This document shows, in pieces, positions 28,231 through 36,920 of a stretch of 64,000 nucleotides of DNA; the first letter of the stretch is position 1; every line of letters begins with the position of its first letter. The stretch covers positions 372,001-436,000 of the forward strand of contig NZ_CP091976.1 in NCBI RefSeq assembly GCF_029016285.1, given 5' to 3'. The notes under the pieces were generated by a model, which was not told the DNA's origin, searched no databases, and saw nothing but the letters and a program-made list of their open reading frames with translations. The translations under genes and the position numbers were made by a program. This stretch comes from Vibrio sp. DW001 (GTDB taxonomy: Bacteria; Pseudomonadota; Gammaproteobacteria; Enterobacterales; Vibrionaceae).

Positions 28231-28392
28231 CTGCATCGCAGGGCGTCTTTCAATCCAATAGTTCCATTTAGTGCGATGATATCTTATTCAAAATTGAGAA
28301 AATTGCGGTAAACGTCAATATTTAGGCTATTTTAAATATATAGTATGTATCTATTACTCCAATAAGATATCAACAAAAACAATAGGCTATTT

Positions 28393-28974
28393 ATGAAAGG
28401 AATCTCTTTAGTACCGCTTGCGTTAATATCCCTCCCCTTCTTTGCGATTGCTGATGAAGCACCTGCTGACTCCTCAGCACAGCACCAATTAGGCGTACGT
28501 GGTGGTTGGGTTACCCAACAACCAGAATACGAAGGTCTAGGTGAAGCAGATGATAGAACCACTGGCCATGTCTATGGCATTGACTACACATTCTTAAAGC
28601 CCTTCGGTGAATCCGGACAGTTCAAATGGGGTGTAAACGGTGGAGTAGATAAAATATCTAACACTGTTTATTTTGGTGGTAGCAATAGTGGAGTAGACGT
28701 AGATTATTACTCCACTCGCGCCGCCGGTGTTTTTGCCTATGGTATCACCCAACAAATAGACGTGTACGGCAAATTAGGGTTGAGCTACAACTACGGTGAC
28801 TTTGGCCCTAAACAAATCAACGGTGTGGGAATATTCGAAGCCGTTGGCTTTAGTTATCAATCATCGAATGGTGCTTTTTCTGCCATAGAAGGTCAGATCG
28901 ACACCTTTAACGATGATCTGTACGAAGCGCCATTCAGCTTGTCACTCATTATTCGTGCTGGATTCACCTTTTAA
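28393..28974 (+). CDS. Outer-membrane beta-barrel protein
   Basis: This 193-residue protein has a signal peptide (hydrophobic to about residue 20, cut after AIA), then alternating amphipathic strands rich in Gly, Tyr and Phe, ending in A-G-F-T-F with the terminal aromatic residue expected for a barrel inserted by BAM. It resembles the OmpA-like or opacity-type eight-strand barrels in length, but no specific family can be named. Monocistronic between two terminators. Confidence 0.7.
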   Translation: MKGISLVPLALISLPFFAIADEAPADSSAQHQLGVRGGWVTQQPEYEGLGEADDRTTGHVYGIDYTFLKPFGESGQFKWGVNGGVDKISNTVYFGGSNSGVDVDYYSTRAAGVFAYGITQQIDVYGKLGLSYNYGDFGPKQINGVGIFEAVGFSYQSSNGAFSAIEGQIDTFNDDLYEAPFSLSLIIRAGFTF

Positions 28975-28997
28975 CGCGATTTCTTTTTGTATTAACG

Positions 28998-29028
28998 AAA
29001 ACGGCCATCCTAGGATGGCCGTTTTTTT
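28998..29028. terminator. Terminator after the barrel gene
   Basis: AAAACGGCCATCC / GGATGGCCGTTTT is a perfect 13-bp stem with TA at its centre, followed by seven Ts. Confidence 0.88.
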
Positions 29029-29118
29029 ATTTTGTTATTTTTATTCTAACTTTTGTGAAATAAATCCTATTCTTTAAGGGTCTTGTAATGGTAATCACTT
29101 ATTTTTAATAGGAAAGAA

Positions 29119-29715
29119 ATGACAGATTGGCTCACGCAAGGATTGGCTGTATCAGGAAACCTCACCGTTTTAGAGATCGCTGTCTCCATCATTTTGCTCT
29201 CTTACTTGTTAGAAGATCTCGCCATCATCACCGCCGCACTATTGGCTGCTGACCAGTCCATCTCCCCCGCGATTGCTTTAATCGCCATTTTTATTGGTAT
29301 CGCAACCGGAGATATGGCTTTGTATGGTGCAGGTGTACTCGCCGCAAAATGGCGGGGATTGAGATACCGCTTATTAAAAAACAGAGGGATGCGTATCGTC
29401 AGATCACGGCTCAAACACCGCCCTCTTTTAAACATTGCCATTATTCGCTTTATCCCCGGGCTAAGAACGATAGGTTTTACCTTAAGCGGCCTATTTGGCA
29501 TCAAATTTTATCAATTTATGGGTGCGGTATTGTTAGCCACTGCCATTTGGACCGCATTCATATTCTTTTGTATCTACCAACTTGGTTCAATCAGTTGGTT
29601 AAGTGACAGTCAGTGGAAATGGGTTATCGCACCATGTGCCTTCGTCGTTTTATGGTTAATCAATCGAACATCAAGAAAAAGAATGAATACTCACGGGAAA
29701 GGAGCCTCCATTTGA
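29119..29715 (+). CDS. DedA-family membrane protein
   Basis: This 198-residue inner-membrane protein has the DedA (SNARE-associated/VTT) features: an acidic membrane helix S-Y-L-L-E-D-L-A near residue 30, G-D-M-A-L-Y-G-A-G near 58, and the conserved I-R-F-I-P-G-L-R-T near 114. DedA proteins are linked to proton-motive-force homeostasis and lipid-carrier flipping. An AGGAAAG site precedes the ATG. Its stop overlaps the TTG start of the ATP-grasp gene, so the two are translationally coupled. Confidence 0.88.
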   Translation: MTDWLTQGLAVSGNLTVLEIAVSIILLSYLLEDLAIITAALLAADQSISPAIALIAIFIGIATGDMALYGAGVLAAKWRGLRYRLLKNRGMRIVRSRLKHRPLLNIAIIRFIPGLRTIGFTLSGLFGIKFYQFMGAVLLATAIWTAFIFFCIYQLGSISWLSDSQWKWVIAPCAFVVLWLINRTSRKRMNTHGKGASI

Positions 29716-30884
29716 GCGCACTCAATCAACCAGAGCCAACTGGTCAAATAAAAAAGGACAACGTTCTCCCTCTGAACAAAGGACAGTCTATAGAGTCTCG
29801 GCTAGGAATGCCTGAAATGGACAAATCTGGTCCGGCCGTTTCTCGATATGAGTTTTGGCCAACATGGTTTTTCTATACACCCGTTATTATTCAAAGCTTA
29901 TGGCATAGCCTTAAATATCGAAGTGTTGGTCTGCCATTGATCGCGAACCCATCCATCTGGTTAAGCGGGATGGTAGGTGAATCGAAGAAAGATATCCTTA
30001 ACCTAGCAGGTAAAGAAGCAAAGCAATGGATTCTACCTTTCTGCACCCTTAGGAAAAACAACCAATCTATCGCCATTCAGATACAAGATGCGCTCGATGC
30101 AATGGAATCCGAAAAATTGGCGTTTCCGGTCGTCGCCAAACCAGACAAAGGTTGCCGCGGGGCTGGTGTCAGATTAGTTCACAACAAAAAACAGTTGGTT
30201 GACTACATTCAACGATTCCCAACAGGGGCTGATTATCTGCTGCAAAAAAAATCTGATTATGATGCTGAAGTCGGTGTTTTCTATATGCGATACCCTGGCG
30301 AAACCAAAGGTCAGGTTTTCTCAATTACGTTAAAATACGCCCCCTATATAGAAGGTGATGGTATAAAAACGTTACAGCAGCTGATTCATGACGATCCAAG
30401 AGCAGGACAGTTAGCAAAAATCTACGAAGAGAGGCATCAGCAGAAACTCGATTGGGTTCTACCTAAAGGCTTAGAGTTCAGACTGGCGTTTGCAGGCAGC
30501 CATAGCCGCGGCAGTATATTCAAAAACGGTAATCAATTTATTACGCCCGCGCTAACAGAGCAATTGGATGCGATATTCGACGACTTCAATGGTTTCCACT
30601 ACGGACGGCTGGATATCAAATTTAAAAACATTGAAAGCTTAATGGCTGGAAAAGAACTACAGATTATTGAGATCAATGGTGCAAGTAGCGAAGCCACACA
30701 TATTTGGGACAGTAAGACGACATTATCAGAGATATTTTCAACCCTACTCTTCCAATACCGTTCTCTTTACAAAATAGGGTATTTACAGAAAAAAGCCGGC
30801 CATAAACCACCGAAGCTGAGTGCTTTGTTTCAAGCCTTAAAAGAAGAGAATGAACTTATTAAACAATACCCATCAACGGATTAA
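29712..30884 (+). CDS. ATP-grasp protein related to D-Ala-D-Ala ligases
   Basis: The start is taken as TTG at 29712, which overlaps the dedA stop (TTGA) and has AAAGGAG 8 nt upstream; this gives 390 residues. The ATP-grasp core is clear: FPVVAKPDKGCRGAGVRLV near residue 140, and the metal-binding end YGRLDIKF...IIEINGASSE near 305-330. ATP-grasp enzymes join a carboxylate to an amine, thiol or imino group through an acyl phosphate. The N-terminal hundred residues contain aromatic-rich W-P-T-W-F-F-Y. The substrate is unknown; gene order suggests a link with the membrane DedA protein. Confidence 0.8.
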   Translation: MSALNQPEPTGQIKKDNVLPLNKGQSIESRLGMPEMDKSGPAVSRYEFWPTWFFYTPVIIQSLWHSLKYRSVGLPLIANPSIWLSGMVGESKKDILNLAGKEAKQWILPFCTLRKNNQSIAIQIQDALDAMESEKLAFPVVAKPDKGCRGAGVRLVHNKKQLVDYIQRFPTGADYLLQKKSDYDAEVGVFYMRYPGETKGQVFSITLKYAPYIEGDGIKTLQQLIHDDPRAGQLAKIYEERHQQKLDWVLPKGLEFRLAFAGSHSRGSIFKNGNQFITPALTEQLDAIFDDFNGFHYGRLDIKFKNIESLMAGKELQIIEINGASSEATHIWDSKTTLSEIFSTLLFQYRSLYKIGYLQKKAGHKPPKLSALFQALKEENELIKQYPSTD

Positions 30885-30896
30885 GCAGGCCGTAAT

Positions 30897-31424
30897 ATGA
30901 ATAATACATCTATTTGTCCATCTATTATTGGCAGTTTAGAAGCAGTAGAACAGAGCTTGGCTTTATGTGCACTACTTGATAATAACAGTTACGCATTTAA
31001 AGCGACGCCATATGTGCAAAGTTCTATCGGTGAACACCTAAGGCATATTTTGGACCTATTTTTTGCACTCGTTAAGCAACCCGATATTGGTGTTGTCGAT
31101 TACGATCATCGCCGTCGTGGGGCCCCTGTCGAGACAGACCTGCTTGTGGGCATTTCCGAACTGCAAGAGATTAAAGCGTGGTTAGACGCATTGAAAACCG
31201 ATCAACTTGATGCCCCAATCACCATCCTGTCAGAAGCCACTATCTCTACTCAAAAAGTGTGTGAGATGACCTCTTCATTGAGACGAGAGTTACTATTCGT
31301 CTCAAGTCATACCATCCATCATTTAGCCATAATAAAGGTAATTACAACGCACTGTGACATAGAAACTAACGAGCATTTAGGCTACGCTCCTGCTACGGCG
31401 ACATATTTAAGAGGACAAGCTTAA
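30897..31424 (+). CDS. DinB-like four-helix-bundle protein
   Basis: This 175-residue protein fits the DinB/YfiT metal-binding bundle: S-S-I-G-E-H-L-R-H-I near residue 40 and S-S-H-T-I-H-H-L-A near 140 supply the spaced histidines. Such proteins include thiol-dependent transferases (bacillithiol or mycothiol types) and others of unknown role. It lies 12 nt after the ATP-grasp gene and its stop overlaps the next ATG by one base, so it is part of the DedA operon. Function is not known. Confidence 0.75.
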   Translation: MNNTSICPSIIGSLEAVEQSLALCALLDNNSYAFKATPYVQSSIGEHLRHILDLFFALVKQPDIGVVDYDHRRRGAPVETDLLVGISELQEIKAWLDALKTDQLDAPITILSEATISTQKVCEMTSSLRRELLFVSSHTIHHLAIIKVITTHCDIETNEHLGYAPATATYLRGQA

Positions 31425-32173
31425 TGTGCACGGCATCGTGGCTTCTTGATAAAACGGGTTACCAAGTTTTCTTCAATAGAGATGAACAAATTGGTCGAGC
31501 GAGAGCGCGGCCACCATCTCAAGTTAAAAGTGAATCTGACGTCAGTTTTTTGATGCCAGTGGACCCTGTTGGACAGGGAAGTTGGATCGCAACCAATGAG
31601 CTTGGCCTCACGTTATGTCTTCTGAATTTTTATCAGGGTGACATCCCTGAAGGTGAGTTAATTAGCCGTGGGCAATTAGTCCGATCTTTTGCTCATTTTT
31701 CCAGCGCAGAATCATTAACCTCTGATTTCATTAAACTAAACCTAAGCCAATATGCCCCATTCACCTTGGTTATATTTGACGCACAGTTAAGTTCAGACCA
31801 AGGCCACGTAAAAGCGCTTCAATGGGATGGCAAGACATTAGTCGATACGTTGCCATTGCCTCCTCTCATTTCCAGCGCCGTTGATGCCGATAATGTACGA
31901 ACCTCTCGTAGGCAACTTTTCACCCGCTTCAATTCCAACGACGAGAGCACCACATCTAGGCTCGCTTTCCACCATAGCCACGAGCCCAATAAAGGTCATC
32001 TTTCACCCTGTATGCATAGAGATGATGCCCACACGGTCAGTTTCACCCATGTGATAGTAAACAAAGACGAAATAAACGTTAACTATCAAGATGGCTCACC
32101 ATGCATGCAAGCGCCCTATCATAAAAGTGCGTTAGCTAAACTCGATACCAAACAAAAAGAAAAATTTGCTTAG
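31424..32173 (+). CDS. NRDE/TANGO2-family protein
   Basis: This 249-residue protein begins M-C-T-A-S-W-L and has the family signature F-F-N-R-D-E near residue 19. A cysteine at position 2 could become N-terminal after methionine removal, as in Ntn-type hydrolases; TANGO2 relatives have been tied to lipid or heme handling. The start codon overlaps the previous stop by one base. It is the last gene of the DedA / ATP-grasp / DinB / NRDE operon. Its biochemical role is not established. Confidence 0.8.
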   Translation: MCTASWLLDKTGYQVFFNRDEQIGRARARPPSQVKSESDVSFLMPVDPVGQGSWIATNELGLTLCLLNFYQGDIPEGELISRGQLVRSFAHFSSAESLTSDFIKLNLSQYAPFTLVIFDAQLSSDQGHVKALQWDGKTLVDTLPLPPLISSAVDADNVRTSRRQLFTRFNSNDESTTSRLAFHHSHEPNKGHLSPCMHRDDAHTVSFTHVIVNKDEINVNYQDGSPCMQAPYHKSALAKLDTKQKEKFA

Positions 32174-32245
32174 TTTGTGTGAAAGTTTTCCGCGTCCTTA
32201 TCTGTCTACTCTGTTAACTGCGAATAATTATCAAAGGACGTTACA

Positions 32246-32719
32246 ATGAGAAAGTGGTTATCGAGTATTTTAATACTGATTGCAAGCGTATTGTTCACTC
32301 TACCAGCGCTGGCTGAAGAACCAGTATATACAGGATTCTTTAGCAACAAAGCCTTAGATGGTTACGATACCGTCGCCTATTTCTCACACAGCCGAGCGAT
32401 GAAAGGCAAAAGCGAGTTCAAACTAGAATACATGGGTGCTGATTGGTATTTTTCTAGCAAAGGCAATATGGATAAGTTTAAAGCAAACCCTTCAAAGTAC
32501 GCTCCGCAATATGGTGGCTATTGTGCGTGGGCAATAGCAGAAAAAAATGATTTTGCCTCTGGTGATCCCGAGCAATGGACGATAGTCGATGACAAGCTAT
32601 ATATAAACTACAATCGAGATATTCAAAATAAATGGCTTAAAAATGTACCTAAATTTATCGCTCAAGGGAATAAAAATTGGCCTATGTTATTCAAGAAAAA
32701 TAACATTAATAATGAATAA
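32246..32719 (+). CDS. Exported YHS-domain protein
   Basis: This 157-residue protein has a signal peptide (MRKWLSSILILIASVLF, cut near ALA) followed by a YHS-type domain: LDGYDTVAYFS near residue 37, YMGADWYFSSKGNMDKFKANP and Y-A-P-Q-Y-G-G-Y-C-A-W-A. YHS domains often bind metal, and this group is common as single periplasmic proteins in marine proteobacteria. AAAGGA precedes the ATG. It ends at a shared terminator. Confidence 0.82.
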   Translation: MRKWLSSILILIASVLFTLPALAEEPVYTGFFSNKALDGYDTVAYFSHSRAMKGKSEFKLEYMGADWYFSSKGNMDKFKANPSKYAPQYGGYCAWAIAEKNDFASGDPEQWTIVDDKLYINYNRDIQNKWLKNVPKFIAQGNKNWPMLFKKNNINNE

Positions 32720-32728
32720 TACCCTTTG

Positions 32729-32779
32729 TTTAGAAGATAAAATAATCAGGCGGATAGCCTGATTATTTTATCTTCTAAA
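32729..32779. terminator. Very long bidirectional terminator
   Basis: A perfect 23-bp inverted repeat (32729-32751 with 32757-32779) surrounds a 5-nt loop GGATA. It serves the YHS gene on the plus strand and overlaps the last codons and stop of the NUDIX gene on the minus strand. Confidence 0.85.
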
Positions 32780-33280
32780 CTTAATTAACTGCTTGAACGC
32801 AGTTTTTGTCGATTCAAAAGCAAAATTATTAAGATCTACATCAGTAATCGCAATCCAATTGATCCCTGCCACATCATCTTGCGGTGTCATAGCGGGTTTT
32901 TCATCAAGCTCTACCACAAAAAATGTATCACACGTTTTATACGTAATTTCCTTATATGGATAGGTATTAGGGTTAGAGCTAACGTATATCGCATCACCTA
33001 AATCAAGTTCAAGATCAAGTTCCTCATAAAGCTCCCGTAAAATCGCCTGTTCTAACGTTTCATCGGGATCAACAAATCCACCGGGGAAATCCCACATTCC
33101 TAAACCTGGATTCCTTGCTCGAGTCGCGATGAGCACCTCATCTTTACAACAAATTGCGACCATAACTGCCGTCGCCACATTCTGAAACAAAGCAAATGAA
33201 CATTCGCTACATGTGTAAAGCTTTGTAGGTACATATTGAATAATCAGTGATTTTGAACCACATTTAGGACAAAACTGCAT
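32768..33280 (-). CDS. NUDIX hydrolase with N-terminal zinc ribbon
   Basis: The ATG at 33280 (AGAGG upstream) gives 170 residues; a longer frame reaches 33310. A C-x-x-C...C-x-x-C ribbon (CPKCGS and CSEC, residues 4-27) precedes the NUDIX domain, whose box G-F-V-D-P-D-E-T-L-E-Q-A followed by R-E-L-Y-E-E-L is complete. It should hydrolyse a nucleoside-diphosphate-linked compound; the ribbon resembles that of NudC-like enzymes but the protein is shorter. It starts 20 nt after the MFS gene ends and is likely co-transcribed. Confidence 0.85.
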   Translation of the reverse strand: MQFCPKCGSKSLIIQYVPTKLYTCSECSFALFQNVATAVMVAICCKDEVLIATRARNPGLGMWDFPGGFVDPDETLEQAILRELYEELDLELDLGDAIYVSSNPNTYPYKEITYKTCDTFFVVELDEKPAMTPQDDVAGINWIAITDVDLNNFAFESTKTAFKQLIKFRR

Positions 33281-33300
33281 GTTGTGAATCCTCTGATCCT

Positions 33301-34485
33301 TTATCGCCAACTCAGTACTCTGACTTCGTTACCTTCCGCTGGTTTTTCAGGTACGTTCAGCGCAAGTAATAGCGACACAATCGCCATGCCCGCTCCCAAT
33401 AGAAAAACCGCCGCCGGTGAAACAAGCCAAATAACACCAAACGTAACGGGAATAACCACTGCTGCGATATGATTTATAGTGAAGGCGACCCCAGCTGTTG
33501 ACGCCATATCCGCTGGATCAGCAATCTTTTGAAAATAAGTGCTAATGGCTAAGGCCAAGGCAAAAAACAGATGATCGACGACATAAAGAGCGGCGCCCCA
33601 CTCCGCAGTTTCCACAAAGGCGTAGCCAAGAAAAACGGCGATCAAACCAATGTATTCAAACGCGAGTGCCTTTCGTTCTCCAACCCGGCCAATCAGTCGC
33701 CCAATTTTCCTTGCGAATAACCAGTTGAACGCGTAGTTAATAAGAAAGAGTAAGGTAATATCCGCTGCAGAATATCCAAATTTTTCTACCATCAAAAACC
33801 CGGCAAATACCGTAAATATTTGTCGCCTTGCACCACTCATAAACGTCAAAGCGTAGTAAAGCCAATATCGCTTTCTCATGACAAGCTTTTTATTCTGTTG
33901 GGTATGGGTTTCAAAGGCTGGGAAGGCGAACGCAAGCACCAACGCGATCATAAAAGCGACGCTACCGGCGATAAGATAAACCCAAATGTAGTCTAACTCT
34001 AGCTGTTCAAGCGCCAACCAGAGTGCTGCGTAGGTAAAAAGCGAAGCAAAAGCACTAACTGAGATAAGCTTACCTAACACCTCTGGTGCTTCTGCTTTCG
34101 TTAACCATTGTAAAGAGAGTGATTGCTTTAATGTCTCAAAGTAATGGAACCCAATAGACATCATTAGTGTTGTAAACAGTAACCCGCCAAGAGATGGAAA
34201 AAATCCAGTCGCAGCAGTACCTAGCCCACACATTGCCAACGCAATAATCATAAACTTCTGTTCACGGATAAATAGAAGAACAAACACGACGGTAAAGGCT
34301 AAAAACCCTGGGATTTCTCGAACACTTTGAAGAAGACCAATATCGGCACCATCAAAATTTGCACGTTCCACCACAAAATTATTCAGTAAAGCCTGCCAAC
34401 TCGAAAAGGCGATAGTGATAACAATAGAAGTAAGTATCAAAAAATTCTGTGGGTTTTGCCAAGCCCGGTGGTTAGATGTTTGCAC
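33301..34485 (-). CDS. Major facilitator superfamily transporter
   Basis: This 394-residue inner-membrane protein has about 12 hydrophobic segments in two halves and a cytoplasmic loop with H-T-Q-Q-N-K-K-L-V-M-R-K-R-Y-W. The start is a GTG with AAGGA upstream. No substrate signature can be named. It precedes the NUDIX gene by 20 nt on the same strand. Confidence 0.75.
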   Translation of the reverse strand: MQTSNHRAWQNPQNFLILTSIVITIAFSSWQALLNNFVVERANFDGADIGLLQSVREIPGFLAFTVVFVLLFIREQKFMIIALAMCGLGTAATGFFPSLGGLLFTTLMMSIGFHYFETLKQSLSLQWLTKAEAPEVLGKLISVSAFASLFTYAALWLALEQLELDYIWVYLIAGSVAFMIALVLAFAFPAFETHTQQNKKLVMRKRYWLYYALTFMSGARRQIFTVFAGFLMVEKFGYSAADITLLFLINYAFNWLFARKIGRLIGRVGERKALAFEYIGLIAVFLGYAFVETAEWGAALYVVDHLFFALALAISTYFQKIADPADMASTAGVAFTINHIAAVVIPVTFGVIWLVSPAAVFLLGAGMAIVSLLLALNVPEKPAEGNEVRVLSWR

Positions 34486-34577
34486 TGGTTATCCTTAGTG
34501 GTGCTAATGCGCTTATTTTTTAAATCTAAGATGCGATTGACCAAGCTTAAACTTAGTTTTCCATAGAATGGAACATC

Positions 34578-35204
34578 CTATGACAATAATGCGCGAATGT
34601 CGTGCATTGATGACACGCGATATTCAACATCAATATCAGCATGGATTTGATGAGGGTCATATAGGACAACATTCATTCCAGCAGCTTGAGCCGCTTGGAT
34701 CCCGACAGGGCTATCTTCAACGACTAGACAGTTCTTGGGTTTATAACCCATTTTTCTTGCGGTATGCAAAAATATATCAGGTTGAGGCTTCCAAATTTCA
34801 ATATCATAACAACTAAAAATATTGTTATTAAAAAACGTTTTCAGGCCAGTGATTGTCAATGCCTGATCAATTTTTGCTCGAGGTGCAGAAGAGGCAACAC
34901 ATATTGGTAACTGAACATTCTCAAGCAGTTCCTTAACCCCTTCGTTTGCCCTCAGTGACTCCGCAAATAATGCTTTCACTTTTTCTCGATATTTCCTCTC
35001 AAAATGTTCGGGCAACGTCATTGAATGTTCGTCTTCTATTGTGGCAAGAATGTCATTAAACTTAACGCCACGGAACCTATCAACCAGTTCTTGAGCGGCA
35101 ATGATTATACCTAATTCCGCCAGCTTCCATTCTAGGGCTTGATTGCACAAAAGTTCGCTATCAACAAGCGTACCGTCACAATCAAATATCACTAATTCAA
35201 TCAC
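34578..35204 (-). CDS. HAD-superfamily phosphatase (YieH-like)
   Basis: This 208-residue HAD subfamily IA hydrolase has motif I VIFDCDGTLVDSE near residue 5, motif II C-V-A-S-S-A-P-R near 105, the lysine in W-K-P-Q-P-D and motif IV V-E-D-S-P-V-G-I-Q-A-A near 160. It belongs with the YieH/beta-phosphoglucomutase-like group, which dephosphorylates small phosphosugars such as 6-phosphogluconate; the exact substrate is open. The GTG start overlaps the stop of the preceding GNAT gene by 4 nt. Confidence 0.85.
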   Translation of the reverse strand: MIELVIFDCDGTLVDSELLCNQALEWKLAELGIIIAAQELVDRFRGVKFNDILATIEDEHSMTLPEHFERKYREKVKALFAESLRANEGVKELLENVQLPICVASSAPRAKIDQALTITGLKTFFNNNIFSCYDIEIWKPQPDIFLHTARKMGYKPKNCLVVEDSPVGIQAAQAAGMNVVLYDPHQIHADIDVEYRVSSMHDIRALLS

Positions 35205-35755
35205 AATTGATTCTCTTTATGTAAAGCATAAATGGCGTGGTCCACAAGGCGACCACCAAGATATTCCTGTTGAGTGATTATGCCTTCAAGGGTCATTCCC
35301 AATCGTTCACAGATTGCTCGGCTTGGTTTATTCCCAGTCGCGGCGGAAATCTGTACCTTCTGCATATCAAGTTCTACAAACGCTATTTCTATAAGTGTTG
35401 CACATACACGCGCCATGATACCTTTACCCTGATAAGGTTTGGCAAGCCAATAACCTATCTCTACTTTTTTCAGATGATGGGCAATGGAGTTAAAGCTCGC
35501 ATTTCCGACCAACTCATTCTTATAAAAAACACCACAAACCATGGATTTGCCATCAGCATAATCATGCAAAGAACGCTGAACAAATTCTTCGAAATCGAGC
35601 TTACTTTTACAATGAGGGGGCCAAGCAAGCCATTCTTCAAGGTATTCAAAATTATCTTTGGCCAATTCGGCGTATCGCGGGGCAAATGATTTGTGTACTA
35701 ACGCAAGCTTTACTTCACTGTCAATTTCTCTATAAAACACCGAAACTCTCTCCAC
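35201..35755 (-). CDS. RimJ/RimL-type GNAT acetyltransferase
   Basis: This 184-residue acetyltransferase has the RimL-type C-terminal pattern: Y-W-L-A-K-P-Y-Q-G-K-G-I-M-A-R-V (acetyl-CoA loop), N-K-P-S-R-A-I-C-E-R-L-G and the closing strand. The GTG start overlaps the upstream GNAT stop by one base, and its own stop overlaps the HAD gene. It may acetylate a ribosomal-protein N terminus or a small amine; unknown. Confidence 0.8.
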   Translation of the reverse strand: MERVSVFYREIDSEVKLALVHKSFAPRYAELAKDNFEYLEEWLAWPPHCKSKLDFEEFVQRSLHDYADGKSMVCGVFYKNELVGNASFNSIAHHLKKVEIGYWLAKPYQGKGIMARVCATLIEIAFVELDMQKVQISAATGNKPSRAICERLGMTLEGIITQQEYLGGRLVDHAIYALHKENQL

Positions 35756-36234
35756 TATTCACCAGTCAACCTTTTGGTCATATTGTATCCGGTTACGTTG
35801 AATGCCAACTTTTGATACAGTCTTTGGGCACGCTCATTATTGGTCGCCACTCTTAGATTAAGAAACTCAATTCCGTTTTCAATTAAGCGAGTTTCTAATT
35901 CCGACAACACCTGTGTTCCGATACCGCAACCCCGGAAGTCCTTGAACACATAAAAGTCATAAATAAAGGCGGCTTTATCTGCCGGCATCATTTTGTACCA
36001 CAGATATCCAACTAATTGGGCTGCCGACTCAACACCAAACTCAATACAGTACATTTCATGATCGCTGGCTTCCACACCATCAGGAAAACATTCTTTTAGT
36101 TTATGATCCGCAACATCCGATGCTTTACTCAACGTGTAACCATAATTCTCCGCCAAGTCTCTTCCATACGCCAGCATTGAGTACTGTCGATAGGCCAAAA
36201 ACTCATCATCTCGCATTTTTCTGAGTTTTATCAT
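35755..36234 (-). CDS. GNAT-family N-acetyltransferase
   Basis: This 159-residue protein is a single GNAT domain: F-K-D-F-R-G-C-G-I-G-T-Q-V-L acetyl-CoA loop near residue 97 and N-N-E-R-A-Q-R-L-Y-Q-K-L near 132. AAGGCG precedes the ATG. It is first in a leftward three-gene unit (GNAT, GNAT, HAD) joined by 1-nt and 4-nt overlaps, a sign of linked function not yet known. Confidence 0.8.
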   Translation of the reverse strand: MIKLRKMRDDEFLAYRQYSMLAYGRDLAENYGYTLSKASDVADHKLKECFPDGVEASDHEMYCIEFGVESAAQLVGYLWYKMMPADKAAFIYDFYVFKDFRGCGIGTQVLSELETRLIENGIEFLNLRVATNNERAQRLYQKLAFNVTGYNMTKRLTGE

Positions 36235-36402
36235 GGTGCGCCTTCTTAATTCACAATAGTTAGATATTATTAAGACAATAGCTCGAATGGATTTAAACTC
36301 AAGTCAAACTATGATAATCGGAAGTAAAATCGACAATTAGAGCTTGGTTAGCCTAGCAATACCTGAGACAATCCCAAATACAATTTAAAATACAGGTTTT
36401 CT

Positions 36403-36642
36403 ATGAAACTTTTAGTGCGCAACCTTGCTCGCAATACCACAGAACAAGAAATTCGTATCCTATTCTCCGCGTTTGGTACAGTAAAACAGTGCAACTTAGT
36501 GTTAGATCAAGAGACAGGGCTGTCAAAAGGATTTGCATTTGTTGAAATGCCAGAAAAAAGCGAAGGGATAGCAGCAATTGCCGGCCTAAATCAGACCGAA
36601 GTTGCGAATAACAAAATAAGAGTAAAGTCAGCCAATCAGTAA
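36403..36642 (+). CDS. Small RRM RNA-binding protein
   Basis: This 79-residue protein is one RNA-recognition motif: RNP2 L-L-V-R-N-L at residues 3-8 and RNP1 K-G-F-A-F-V-E-M at 44-51. Such single-RRM proteins are common in Vibrio and cyanobacteria and are often cold-induced. The leader (about 165 nt from the divergent GNAT start) is long for such a small gene, which would suit post-transcriptional control, but nothing specific is recognised in it. Confidence 0.9.
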   Translation: MKLLVRNLARNTTEQEIRILFSAFGTVKQCNLVLDQETGLSKGFAFVEMPEKSEGIAAIAGLNQTEVANNKIRVKSANQ

Positions 36643-36690
36643 ATTCTGAACCGTTGATGGTTCGCCGCCGAATAGGTAAATGACTGAAAT

Positions 36691-36786
36691 TCACATACTA
36701 CCGCTAGCCACTTTTACATACACCATGGCAAATAGCCCGGCAAAGACAACAATTGTCACGAGTAATTTGAGCCAGAGAAATTTCAT
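36691..36786 (-). CDS. 31-residue single-helix membrane protein
   Basis: This short gene begins with ATG at 36784-36786 behind a strong AAGGAG placed 7 nt upstream, and ends in TGA. The peptide begins MKFLWLKLLVTIVVFAGLFA and is one membrane helix with a charged N terminus and a short polar tail (KVASGSM). It is convergent with the RRM gene, whose stop is 48 bp away. The excellent ribosome site and the helix argue for a real small protein, probably a subunit or regulator of a membrane complex; the partner is unknown. Confidence 0.65.
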   Translation of the reverse strand: MKFLWLKLLVTIVVFAGLFAMVYVKVASGSM

Positions 36787-36845
36787 ACCGCACTCCTTCT
36801 TAATGTAAAAATGAATTAGTTGTATAACGTTAACACTCAGCGTGC

Positions 36846-36888
36846 AAATAAAAGCCCCATTGATCTATTATCAATAGGGCTTTTATTT
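36846..36888. terminator. Bidirectional terminator
   Basis: AAATAAAAGCCC (36846-36857) pairs with GGGCTTTTATTT (36877-36888), with a partly paired CATTGAT/ATCAATA extension inside. It ends the DJ-1/PfpI-family gene on the minus strand side. Confidence 0.8.
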
Positions 36889-36920
36889 TAGCATTTTTGT
36901 TCACGCGCAATTCGAGATGG

